Shown here: in pieces, positions 15,749 to 24,277 of the stretch
Position numbering within the stretch: position 1 is the stretch's first letter
Layout of the letters: each line of letters opens with the position of its first letter
Assembly: GCA_030426825.1 (NCBI GenBank)
Contig: JAUHXX010000003.1
Span: forward strand, 1 to 37,901
Direction of reading: 5' to 3'
DNA length: 37,901 bases
Origin: Bacteroidia bacterium
Lineage (GTDB): Bacteria; Bacteroidota; Bacteroidia; Flavobacteriales_D; Crocinitomicaceae
Notes under the pieces: model-generated
The model's input: the letters and a program-made list of their open reading frames with translations, nothing else
Told to the model about the DNA's origin: nothing
Database searches by the model: none
Position numbers and translations under genes: made by a program

Positions 15749-18700
15749 ATGAAATACCTATTAACCATTCTAACATTCATGGCAATTAGCCATGTTCATT
15801 CACAAGCTTGGAAAGAAATTATTGCTCCTGCTCAATTCGGAACAACTGATGAACAAGAATTTACAATTCTCGACAATAATCGTCCAGTTATGGCCACGGT
15901 GCAAAACGGCTCAGGTGAACCTAAAATTTATATTTGGGACGGAATGGCTTGGCAACAAATGCCTCAAATTGTTGCAGTACCTGTTACTGATATACAAATT
16001 GACCATGACGGAACAAATCCCATTATAGGATTCTTTAATACAGTTACTGGAAAATATGAAGTGTATATATGGGATGATCCCAATTGGAATATTATAGGAG
16101 ATACGGGTATTTTACAATATCATCCAGGTTCGATTAGGATGGTAAAAAGTGCTAATCCAACTGATATTTTCTTGAACTACTCAGAATTGGCAACACAAGA
16201 TGCCTATATGAAAAAATGGGATGGTTTTTCCTGGTTATTTCATGGAGGAAGTTATGATCCTGCCTATGCAGCAATCAGCCAAGTTACACCTGGATCTCAG
16301 GGCTCCAAATTATGGGCGTTAAATCAAGATCCAGGAAACTCAGAGATCAGATTACACAGCTCAGATGAGTTTTCACCGACATGGACATATTATACAAGTT
16401 CACCAGTTGATATGGGTCCTATCTTTTCTGACATGGCTACCATTCAAGGCCAATTTCCAATAGTAAGTTATGTTTCAACGAATTCACCAGATGACATTGT
16501 CGTGAGGCAACCTGACGGCTCATTTTATACTGATTATACGCCAATTAATGTAAGTGGTGGATTTGATGAACTAAGTTGTGCGTTAGATGATGGCAATGTT
16601 CCTTACGTTTATTTCAGAGAGTCTTTATCAACAGAAGGTAAAGTAGTTAAAGATGATGGCGGTGGATCATGGATCACGGTTGGAGGGCAAGTTCATTTAA
16701 ACGGAACTGAAGGTGATCTTCAATTATTTGCACCTTCAAAAAAACCATATTTAAAATATAAAACCGATAGCAACGAACCGCGTCTAGTTGTTTACAACAC
16801 TCCTCCTTCATATGGTTCAGACTCTGGAATTCAATCCGTTTGCCAAGATGATGTAGGTGCTTCTGTTTATAGCAACATCACGTTTAACGACTCTGATCAT
16901 GACAGTTTATATATATCAGCTGTTTCAAATACACCGGGCCTAATTACTTCAGGGAACATTGTTGTTACAAGAACAAATCCTTATAACCCGTTTAGCTCAG
17001 TAAATGATTTTAAAATAGACGTCACCCCTCAATCTGGATTGACAGGTTCTGCAAATATCGATTTGCATGTTATTGATGGAATTGATACACTCACTTATCC
17101 CATTGTAGTAGTCGTAAATGGATTACCTACTGTAGGTGCTGGTGCCGATCAATCAGTTTGTGAAGGCACTGCTGTTACCCTTTCTGGTTCTGGAGCAGTT
17201 AGTTATACTTGGGACAACAGTGTTATTGACGGCTCTCCTTTTACACCTCTAGTTGGGTCTATAGTATATACCGTTACAGGAACTGACGCTAACAACTGTC
17301 AAAACACGGATATGGCTACAGTGACTGTTAATGCTAATCCGGCTTTTAGTTACGGACATGATGATGTAACCTGTAATGGACTCAATGATGGAACCCTAAA
17401 CTTAAACGGCTTAGGAGCAAGTCAAAGTTTTGACGTTTATTATGATTTAGGTTCAACAGTTGGACCTTTGAATTTAAGTTCTGACACATTTGGTGACTTG
17501 ATAGTCCCATCATTGGGACCAGGATCTTATACAAATATTCAAGTAGTTGATGCAAATGGATGTTCATTTTCCGTTCCTGGACCTGAAGTCATAATTGAGC
17601 CAAGTGTTTTAACAAGTAATCCATTGTCCGATCAATTCATTTGTGATGGTGATAATGCAACTCTCAATGGTAGTGGGGCCGGTGGAAGTCCGACTTATTC
17701 ATATAATTGGGACAATAGTGTTGTTGATGGCGTTCCTTTTTCACCTTCAGTTGGAACAGTTACTTACAATTTAACCATCACTGATGCCAATGGGTGCACT
17801 GCTCTAGACAATGTTGACATAACTGTTTATGCTCTGCCGGTTGTAGATGCTGGAGTTGATCAAACAGTATGTGATGGAACCCCTGTTACCCTAAATGGTT
17901 CTGGTGCTTCAACCTATATTTGGGACAATGGAGTGACAGACGGCAGTCCTTTTACACCCACTGTTGGTTCTTTAGTATATACCGTTACTGGAACAGACGG
18001 AAATTCTTGCCAAAACACAGATATTGTTACAGTCACCGTAAATGCTAACCCTTCATTTTCGGTTTCAACAACTAACACAACTTGTTTTGGAATCAATGAT
18101 GGATCATTAACCTTGACTGGGGTTCCAGGAGGTTTAAACTATGATGTTTATTATGATTTAGGTTCAACTGTTGGACCATTAAATTTATCAGCATCAGGAG
18201 GGGGAGATATTATTGTGACTGGACTCGGTGCTGGCTCGTATACAAACATAACTGTTATAGATGCAAGCGGGTGTTCCGGAATTCATGGTGGACCAGAAGT
18301 CATCACTCAACCCACAGCTGTCGGAAGCAACCCTATTTCGGATCAATTTATTTGTGATGGAGATGCAGTTACCCTTAACGGAAGCGGAACAGGAGGTACA
18401 CCTGGATACACTTACACCTGGGACAATGGAGTTACTGACGGAGTATCATTTTCACCTGCTGTTGGTACAATTACCTATAACTTAACGATAACAGACGCAA
18501 ACGGTTGTATCGGAACAGACAACACTGACATTACAGTTTATGCTCTTCCAGCAGTGGACGCTGGAGTTGATCAAACAGTATGTGAAAATGATCAGGTTAC
18601 TTTGAGTGGTTCAGGGGCAGTATCTTATACATGGGATAATGGAGCTATGAACGGTATCTCATTTCCAGCATTGCCGGGAGTTACAGTTTATACGGTAACC

Positions 18701-18805
18701 GGAACTGACGCCAACTCATGTCAAAATACGGATATGATGACATTGACTGTTAACTCATTGCCTACAGTTGATGCTGGTGTGGATCAGACAGTATGTTTGG
18801 GATAA
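15749..18805 (+). CDS. Giant T9SS surface protein, N-terminal part of a frameshifted gene
   Basis: 1018 residues before a premature TAA. Signal peptide MKYLLTILTFMAISHVHSQ; N-terminal region parallel to the intact paralogue upstream (WDGMAWQQM, YEVYIWDDPNW); cadherin-like stretch with NDSDHDSLYI and HVIDGIDTL; then Ig/PKD-like repeats from residue 459 built on DAGVDQTVC...VTLSGSG...WDNGVTDG...YTVTGTDANSCQNTD. The last repeat reads DQTVCLG and stops because the bases between TGT (18794-18796) and TGG (18798) have been lost; the coding sense continues in another frame from 18798 to 21161. This part has an export signal but no sorting domain, so the product would stall in the periplasm or be degraded. 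Restoring 47 nt would give one protein of about 1819 residues. Confidence 0.75.
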   Translation: MKYLLTILTFMAISHVHSQAWKEIIAPAQFGTTDEQEFTILDNNRPVMATVQNGSGEPKIYIWDGMAWQQMPQIVAVPVTDIQIDHDGTNPIIGFFNTVTGKYEVYIWDDPNWNIIGDTGILQYHPGSIRMVKSANPTDIFLNYSELATQDAYMKKWDGFSWLFHGGSYDPAYAAISQVTPGSQGSKLWALNQDPGNSEIRLHSSDEFSPTWTYYTSSPVDMGPIFSDMATIQGQFPIVSYVSTNSPDDIVVRQPDGSFYTDYTPINVSGGFDELSCALDDGNVPYVYFRESLSTEGKVVKDDGGGSWITVGGQVHLNGTEGDLQLFAPSKKPYLKYKTDSNEPRLVVYNTPPSYGSDSGIQSVCQDDVGASVYSNITFNDSDHDSLYISAVSNTPGLITSGNIVVTRTNPYNPFSSVNDFKIDVTPQSGLTGSANIDLHVIDGIDTLTYPIVVVVNGLPTVGAGADQSVCEGTAVTLSGSGAVSYTWDNSVIDGSPFTPLVGSIVYTVTGTDANNCQNTDMATVTVNANPAFSYGHDDVTCNGLNDGTLNLNGLGASQSFDVYYDLGSTVGPLNLSSDTFGDLIVPSLGPGSYTNIQVVDANGCSFSVPGPEVIIEPSVLTSNPLSDQFICDGDNATLNGSGAGGSPTYSYNWDNSVVDGVPFSPSVGTVTYNLTITDANGCTALDNVDITVYALPVVDAGVDQTVCDGTPVTLNGSGASTYIWDNGVTDGSPFTPTVGSLVYTVTGTDGNSCQNTDIVTVTVNANPSFSVSTTNTTCFGINDGSLTLTGVPGGLNYDVYYDLGSTVGPLNLSASGGGDIIVTGLGAGSYTNITVIDASGCSGIHGGPEVITQPTAVGSNPISDQFICDGDAVTLNGSGTGGTPGYTYTWDNGVTDGVSFSPAVGTITYNLTITDANGCIGTDNTDITVYALPAVDAGVDQTVCENDQVTLSGSGAVSYTWDNGAMNGISFPALPGVTVYTVTGTDANSCQNTDMMTLTVNSLPTVDAGVDQTVCLG
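17123..18757 (+). repeat. Tandem long repeats (711 + 711 + 213 nt)
   Basis: Two successive units of exactly 711 nt (17123-17833 and 17834-18544; 237 codons each) and a third copy limited to the first 213 nt (18545-18757). Each full unit holds an Ig-like DAGVDQTVC module, a module with YDVYYDLGSTVGPLNLS, and a module with SNPxSDQFICDGD...YNLTITDANGC. A fourth, damaged copy begins at 18758 and contains the frameshift. Confidence 0.85.
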
Positions 18806-21161
18806 TGGTGTGACTGACGGAGTAGGTTTTAACCAAAGTGTAGGTTTAATTACCTATACTGTAACAGGCACAGACGCAAATGGATGTGTCAATACTGACA
18901 TGGTTGATGTCACATCAATTTCTGCACCACCTGTCTTTACAAGTTCATCCACTGATCCATTAATTTGTGGTTCAGCTACTGGGACCATTACTTTATCTGG
19001 ATTAAATGGTTCAACGACCTATGATATCTATTATGACAATCCTACAACTCAAGGTCCATTTAATATGACTTCTACTCCAGGCGGAGATATTGTACTTACC
19101 GGTTTAATTGCTGGTTCTTATTCTAACTTTAATGTTGTTGCTGGAAATGGTTGTAACGAAATACTGGCGGGGCCTGAAAACTTATCTGACCCGGCTGCAC
19201 CTACCGTAATTGCTGGATCTGATCAAACAATTTGCGAAGGTGAATCAGTAGTGTTAACAGCTACTAATCCTGACAATGCACTAATTTCTTGGGATAATTT
19301 TGTTACAGACGGAAATCCAACCTCACCAACTTCAACAACTACTTACACAGTTACGGCTAGCTCTTCTGGTTGCGTTTCAACCGATCAATTGACAATTACA
19401 GTAAATCCATTACCTTCAATTTCTTTGCTTACCAATGACGAAAACTGTGGATTGTCTGATGGATCAGCTACTGCAACAATTACGAGTGGTTTAGCACCAT
19501 ACTCTATATACTGGAGTAACGGTTCTACTTCGAACACAGCATCTAACTTATCTGCAACATTCTATTACATCAACGTCACGGATGCAAATAATTGCTATGC
19601 AATGGAAGTCGCTACAATTTCATCATCTAGTATTACTTTGTCTGGAAGTGTAACCAATAATGCATGTGTAGGAGATCAAAACGGTGCAATTGACCTTACA
19701 GTTTCTGGTACAGGCCCATTCTTATATTATTGGTCAAATGGAGCCCAAGTAGAAGATATTTCTGGATTAGCTGCTGGACAGTATGAAGTTTATGTACAAG
19801 ATGCAACTGGATGTTCTTCTACAGCCTCATTTGTGGTTACAGAGCCAAATTCCATTGTTTCAAATTACACCACTACACCGGCAACTTGCGGAGTGAATGA
19901 CGGAACAATTTCTGCTGCAATCAATGGGGGAACTTCTCCTTACACCTATCAGTGGCAAGATGAAAATCAGATTGATATTGTTGGAGCCACTGGAGCAACT
20001 TTAAATTCGGCCGGGGCGGGAATCTACTATTTAAATATAGCTGATGCAAATAACTGCACAAGCCAAATGACAACGGTGCTTTCAGAAATTGGAGCTCCAA
20101 TAGTTACAGCCGATTCTTTAATGGCTTCGACTTGTGCAAATGACGGGTTCATCAATATAAACATCAACACGACAAATACAGTTGTTTCTACTATATGGTC
20201 GTCTGGTCAAACTACAGAAGACATCACGAATATAGGAGACGGAGTATACTCAGTAACTGTTGAAGACAATAATGGTTGTATTGGTTTAGCAAGCTTTACA
20301 GTGGGGCAAATAAAACCTGCTGCAGTTCCTATTTGTATCGTAACGGTTGATTCTGTGACCAATACAAACAAAGTCATTTGGGAAAAACCTGTCGCATCTG
20401 ACATTTCTGAATTTAGAATTTATAGAGAGTCATCAATTGCGGGGTCGTTCCAATTTGTTGATGCGGTAGCATATGACTCCTTATCAGAATATAATGATAC
20501 GATTGCCTATCCTGAATTAAGATCATGGCGATATGTGTTGACAACGGTTGACACATGTGGTGTTGAATCTTTGCCAAGTGAAGATCATAAAACTATTCAT
20601 TATACAAGATCAAATGATGGGGCGGGTAATTATGAATTGTACTGGGATCAGTACGAAGGATTTACCTATCCAACTTATCATGTATGGAGACATACGGATG
20701 TCAATGGTTGGGAAGAAATCCATACAGAATTATTTGGTGGAACACTATACCTTGCAGACACGCCACCATCTGAAACCGATTTAGATTATGTGGTAATTGT
20801 TTCACCTCCTTCTATTTGTACCTCAACATCATTTAAAGCAACTGATTATAATTCTTCAAGATCAAATAAAAATGGTAGTGGAAGTGCGTTCTTTGATGGA
20901 GATGATGACTCTGGAATTGAAGAATCTACAGTTTTAGTTGATATTTTTCCAAACCCTACTAATGGCAACGTATTTATCAACCCGATAAATGTAAGTTGGT
21001 ATAATGTTGAAGTTCTTGACCTTAGAGGTCGTTCAATACTCAGTTTCTTTGATGTTTCAGGTAAATTAAAACTTGATTTATCTCCATTAGAATCTGGATC
21101 TTACATTATTCAAATAAACTCAGATTTGGGAAGTTCGAATCAGAAGATCATCAAACAATAA
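18798..21161 (+). CDS. Giant T9SS surface protein, C-terminal part of the frameshifted gene
   Basis: The sense frame resumes at TGG 18798 (WDNGVTDG); an ATG in this frame at 18768 exists, but the residues before 18798 are out-of-register reading of the preceding repeat, so it is not a credible start. Content in order: remainder of an Ig-like repeat; a YDIYYDNPTTQGPFNM module; another SDQTICEGE Ig-like module; four SprB-type repeats (NCGLSDGSATAT, ACVGDQNGAIDL, TCGVNDGTISAA, TCANDGFININI); a fibronectin-like region (VIWEKPVASDISEFRIYRES); the Ser/Asn-rich linker; and a type A T9SS sorting domain (VDIFPNPTNGNVFI to NQKIIKQ). It lacks a signal peptide, so alone it could not be exported. High similarity to the C-terminal half of the intact paralogue shows the domain was functional recently. 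Confidence 0.75.
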   Translation, partial: WDNGVTDGVGFNQSVGLITYTVTGTDANGCVNTDMVDVTSISAPPVFTSSSTDPLICGSATGTITLSGLNGSTTYDIYYDNPTTQGPFNMTSTPGGDIVLTGLIAGSYSNFNVVAGNGCNEILAGPENLSDPAAPTVIAGSDQTICEGESVVLTATNPDNALISWDNFVTDGNPTSPTSTTTYTVTASSSGCVSTDQLTITVNPLPSISLLTNDENCGLSDGSATATITSGLAPYSIYWSNGSTSNTASNLSATFYYINVTDANNCYAMEVATISSSSITLSGSVTNNACVGDQNGAIDLTVSGTGPFLYYWSNGAQVEDISGLAAGQYEVYVQDATGCSSTASFVVTEPNSIVSNYTTTPATCGVNDGTISAAINGGTSPYTYQWQDENQIDIVGATGATLNSAGAGIYYLNIADANNCTSQMTTVLSEIGAPIVTADSLMASTCANDGFINININTTNTVVSTIWSSGQTTEDITNIGDGVYSVTVEDNNGCIGLASFTVGQIKPAAVPICIVTVDSVTNTNKVIWEKPVASDISEFRIYRESSIAGSFQFVDAVAYDSLSEYNDTIAYPELRSWRYVLTTVDTCGVESLPSEDHKTIHYTRSNDGAGNYELYWDQYEGFTYPTYHVWRHTDVNGWEEIHTELFGGTLYLADTPPSETDLDYVVIVSPPSICTSTSFKATDYNSSRSNKNGSGSAFFDGDDDSGIEESTVLVDIFPNPTNGNVFINPINVSWYNVEVLDLRGRSILSFFDVSGKLKLDLSPLESGSYIIQINSDLGSSNQKIIKQ
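20835..20875 (+). repeat. 41-nt exact repeat, copy 2
   Basis: Identical to 15320-15360; same linker position before the sorting domain. Surrounding sequence is similar but diverged, so this stretch is either selected or recently homogenised. Confidence 0.85.
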
Positions 21162-21177
21162 GATAAAAAACACATAC

Positions 21178-21210
21178 AAAAGCCTTCTTTTCACCGAGAA
21201 GGCTTTTTTT
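21178..21210 (+). terminator. Intrinsic terminator after the frameshifted surface-protein gene
   Basis: 11-bp stem (AAAAGCCTTCT and its complement AGAAGGCTTTT), 8-nt loop, followed by more T. Lies 17 nt after the stop codon. Confidence 0.85.
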
Positions 21211-21240
21211 GTGGGCAATATTTTTAAGAATGTCAAGTTA

Positions 21241-21256
21241 TAAGTTTGTAAATTTG
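21241..21256 (+). promoter_or_regulatory. Two adjacent candidate -7 boxes upstream of porZ
   Basis: TAAGTTTG (21241-21248) and TAAATTTG (21249-21256) each match TAnnTTTG exactly and lie directly end to end. No TTG is found at the usual -33 spacing for either. The first is better placed relative to the ATG at 21262; leaders would be very short. Confidence 0.3.
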
Positions 21257-21261
21257 AGTCA

Positions 21262-23559
21262 ATGAAGATCGTCACCCTTTTATTAATTCTTGCGTCCAAT
21301 TTTGGTATCGCTCAATTGGCTACCTATGATTGGAGAATTCATTTTTCTTCATACAATACGGTAGGTATTGCAGAATCATCAAATGAAATCTTTATGGCAT
21401 GCGAGAATGGTCTGGTTGAATTCGACTTAGAAGATAATACTGTAGAGGTTTTGACTTCTACAAATGGACTCTCTGATTTAGGTGTTTCTGCGATTCAAGG
21501 AAATGGTGACAATGTTGTTGCTGTTGGCTATGCAAATGGCAATGTTGACATCATAGAAGGCAATACAATTATCAATATCCCGTGGATTAAAACTGCACAA
21601 ATCGCAGGCGACAAAGCTGTAAATTCGTTTTATTTTGATGAAGATTTTATCTATTGTGCAACGAATATAGGTCTCGTAATTATCGATAATCAAAAGAAAG
21701 AAATAAAAGATACTTACTATCCCTTCGACAATCCGGTAATTTTTGACATCACCATTTTTGAAGACACCATTTACTGTGCTACAAATGATGGCATCTATTA
21801 TGCCGGTAAAAACCAATCATTTTTAAATGACAAAACTCAATGGAATCATTTCTCCTCTTTGCCTTCTAACTTAGAAAATCAAAGCATCAAACAGATAGAG
21901 ACCTTTGGTAATAAAATTGTTTACCTCTATGATGATATATTATATAAAAGCGATTCCCTCTACTACATAGAAAACGGGCAATTCTATACTTATTCCGATA
22001 ATCCAAAAGAAATAAATGACATTTATGTAGATGATAATGAATTACTCATTTCTACCCTAGGAGCCTTGGAAATTTTGGATAATAATCTATCCTTAATGAG
22101 CACAATTCATTCTGTGAACGGGGAAGTACCATCCGTTTCTGGGGCTATTAAAAAAGATGACAAATACTGGTTTTCAGATGATCGTAGTGGACTCGTATCA
22201 GGAACTACGTCCTGGGATACACGCTCGTTTTACTCGAATAGTCCTTATGCTGACGGCAGTTATAGGATTGATATTCAATACGGAACCGTATTAGTTGCAG
22301 GTGGTGGACTTACCCATAACTTGCAGAATAACTTTTTCAGAAATGGCGTTTATCGGTTCAAAGATGAAACCTGGACAAACTTCAACTATGAAACTCAAGA
22401 CAGTATCAACAATGCGACAAATTGGGATTTTGTATCGGTGGTAGTTAACCCTAATAACACAGATGAACTGGCATTTGGTAGTAATTCGGCTGGGGGGCTA
22501 ATGATGGTAAAGGATGGTGAAAACGTAACAGAGGTGTATAATAATACAAACTCGGCACTAGAACTAACCGGAGGTAAAATCGCAATAGGTGATATGAAAT
22601 ATGATAGTGACGGCAATTTGTGGATTCTAAACCCTGGTGTTGAACCGTTAAAGATGTTAACTCCAGAAGGCGTATGGCATTCTTTTTCTCTTGGTGCATC
22701 TGCAAAAAACCAATACACATACAGATTACTCATTGACCAGAATAATAACAAATGGGTTACCGTAAATCAAGTAGGATTAGTCGCATTTAACGAAGGTGGA
22801 ACTTTTGATGATCCTTCTGACGATCAATTGAGAACATTATCTGCATCTGAAGGTTACGGCAATCTTCCTTCTGTATTTGTTAAATCCTTAGCAGAAGACA
22901 TAGATGGTGAAATATGGATTGGAACTGAAACGGGAATGGTGGTACTTTATAATACTGCGAATATATTTGACGGTGGGTTTGGTGATTATGATGCCAGCTC
23001 AATTCTAATTGAAGTTGATGGAGAAGTAGAAGAACTTTTGGGTGAGTCCGATATCACCGCAATTACTGTAGATGGTGGAAACAGAAAATGGATTGGGACA
23101 AGTAGTTCTGGGATATTTTGTTTGTCTCCTGACGGTACGGAAGAAATTTTTAGATATTCTAAAGAAAACAGCCCTCTTATTTCTAACAACGTATTTGATA
23201 TCAGAACTGATTTGCTCTCTGGTGAAGTTTATGTCGCCACTGAAGCAGGACTTGTTTCTGTTCGAACAGATGCTACCTTAGGCGACCCTGAATTTAGTAA
23301 TGTGAAAGTTTTCCCGAATCCGGTAAGACCGGAATATTCTGGACCAATTACAATTCAAGGCTTAGGTTATGAATCTGATGTCAAGGTCACGGATATATCC
23401 GGAAACATAGTATACAAAACGCAATCAAATGGCGGAACTGTAGTTTGGGATGGATTAACATTGAGCGGAGAAAGAGCTCAATCAGGTGTTTATTTAGTTT
23501 GGAGTGCGGTAGCTGGAGCTAAAGGTAAAAACGTAGCTAAAATTTTATTAATTAATTAA
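21262..23559 (+). CDS. porZ: PorZ-like T9SS component (beta-propeller, sorting domain)
   Basis: 765 residues, close to the ~776 of Porphyromonas gingivalis PorZ. Signal peptide ends at GIAQ. It begins with the PorZ-type propeller start (YDWRIHFSSYNTVGIAES, MACENGLVEFDLEDN, NGLSDLGVSAIQ, VGYANGNVDIIEG), has two-component-regulator-propeller blades further on (YDSDGNLWILNPG, DIDGEIWIGTETGMVV, RKWIGTSSSGIFCL), and ends with a type A sorting domain (VFPNPVRPEYSGPITI to NVAKILLIN). PorZ is part of the cell-surface attachment complex that helps join T9SS cargo to anionic LPS in P. gingivalis. recO starts 1 nt after the stop; a porZ-recO neighbourhood is, from memory, common in Bacteroidota and supports the call. 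It lies directly downstream of two T9SS cargo genes. Confidence 0.82.
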   Translation: MKIVTLLLILASNFGIAQLATYDWRIHFSSYNTVGIAESSNEIFMACENGLVEFDLEDNTVEVLTSTNGLSDLGVSAIQGNGDNVVAVGYANGNVDIIEGNTIINIPWIKTAQIAGDKAVNSFYFDEDFIYCATNIGLVIIDNQKKEIKDTYYPFDNPVIFDITIFEDTIYCATNDGIYYAGKNQSFLNDKTQWNHFSSLPSNLENQSIKQIETFGNKIVYLYDDILYKSDSLYYIENGQFYTYSDNPKEINDIYVDDNELLISTLGALEILDNNLSLMSTIHSVNGEVPSVSGAIKKDDKYWFSDDRSGLVSGTTSWDTRSFYSNSPYADGSYRIDIQYGTVLVAGGGLTHNLQNNFFRNGVYRFKDETWTNFNYETQDSINNATNWDFVSVVVNPNNTDELAFGSNSAGGLMMVKDGENVTEVYNNTNSALELTGGKIAIGDMKYDSDGNLWILNPGVEPLKMLTPEGVWHSFSLGASAKNQYTYRLLIDQNNNKWVTVNQVGLVAFNEGGTFDDPSDDQLRTLSASEGYGNLPSVFVKSLAEDIDGEIWIGTETGMVVLYNTANIFDGGFGDYDASSILIEVDGEVEELLGESDITAITVDGGNRKWIGTSSSGIFCLSPDGTEEIFRYSKENSPLISNNVFDIRTDLLSGEVYVATEAGLVSVRTDATLGDPEFSNVKVFPNPVRPEYSGPITIQGLGYESDVKVTDISGNIVYKTQSNGGTVVWDGLTLSGERAQSGVYLVWSAVAGAKGKNVAKILLIN

Positions 23560-23560
23560 G

Positions 23561-24277
23561 ATGAGTTCTGGTCAAATTGAAGGGATTGTTCTTCAAAAAA
23601 TAGACTATTCTGAAACAAGCCTCATCATCAAAATGCTCACTGAAAGTCAGGGCGTTCAGAGCTTTATTTATCAAGGAGCAAAACGGAAAAACAAAAAAGG
23701 TAACCTTATTAGTCCTTTAGCGATTTTATCTGTCAATTATTATAACCGTGGAGATAGTGATTTACTAAAAATATCATCCGTTGAACCGTCTGTGATTTAT
23801 AAAGATATTCCTTACAACCCATACAAATCTTCAATTATTTTTTTTATGAATGAAGTGTTGAATGCAACACTAAAAGACAAGGAAGAAAGTTCCGAATTAT
23901 TTACTTTTCTTAAAAGCATTTTAGAAATTTTGGATTTATCTGATGAAACAGCAAACTTTCCGATTAAATTTTTATATCAATTATCTAAGTTTCATGGGTT
24001 CTATCCGCAGTTAGATAAGGACGGTTTATATCTTGATTTACAAGAAGGTAGATACGTTAAGTATTTACCCAATCATCCTTTCTATTTATCAGAACAAAAA
24101 TCTAAATTACTTTTGGCCTTTTCGGGCACGAATTTTGATGGAGTAAATGACCCAAAAATAGATTTAGCAACACGCAGAGAATTAGTCCATGATTTACTCA
24201 ATTATTACAAGGTTCTGTTCGATAAATTCCCAGAAATTAAAAGTCTTTCAATCCTTGAAGCTACTCTGCACGATTAG
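23561..24277 (+). CDS. recO: DNA repair protein RecO
   Basis: 238 residues, standard RecO length. The N-terminal OB-fold start EGIVLQKIDYSETSLIIKML and FIYQGAKRKNKKGN match the family; so do LLKISSVEPSV and the helical core ending LLNYYKVLFDKFPEIKSLSILEATL. The zinc-finger cysteines found in many RecO proteins are not visible here, as in other Bacteroidota members. RecO loads RecA on SSB-coated DNA with RecR in the RecF pathway. It begins 1 nt after porZ and its 3' end overlaps the start of the TonB-dependent receptor gene, so porZ, recO and the receptor are probably one transcript with coupled translation. Confidence 0.9.
   Translation: MSSGQIEGIVLQKIDYSETSLIIKMLTESQGVQSFIYQGAKRKNKKGNLISPLAILSVNYYNRGDSDLLKISSVEPSVIYKDIPYNPYKSSIIFFMNEVLNATLKDKEESSELFTFLKSILEILDLSDETANFPIKFLYQLSKFHGFYPQLDKDGLYLDLQEGRYVKYLPNHPFYLSEQKSKLLLAFSGTNFDGVNDPKIDLATRRELVHDLLNYYKVLFDKFPEIKSLSILEATLHD

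Noticed and set aside
17123-18757. CRISPR-like array
   Set aside because: Periodicity is hundreds of bases and fully coding, with Ig-like protein modules; no short repeats with unique spacers.
18768-18797. ATG at 18768 as the start of an independent downstream gene
   Set aside because: It reads the preceding repeat out of register for its first ten codons; the true sense frame joins only at TGG 18798, so this is a frameshift remnant.
18790-18805. Programmed ribosomal frameshift joining the two halves
   Set aside because: A +1 or -1 slip would rejoin the frames, but 16 residues of the repeat core would still be missing and no slippery heptamer or downstream structure is evident; a deletion is simpler.
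22395-22751. Minus-strand open frames inside porZ and the surface-protein genes
   Set aside because: They mirror a convincing plus-strand coding sequence, show no family motifs and have no promoter-like context.
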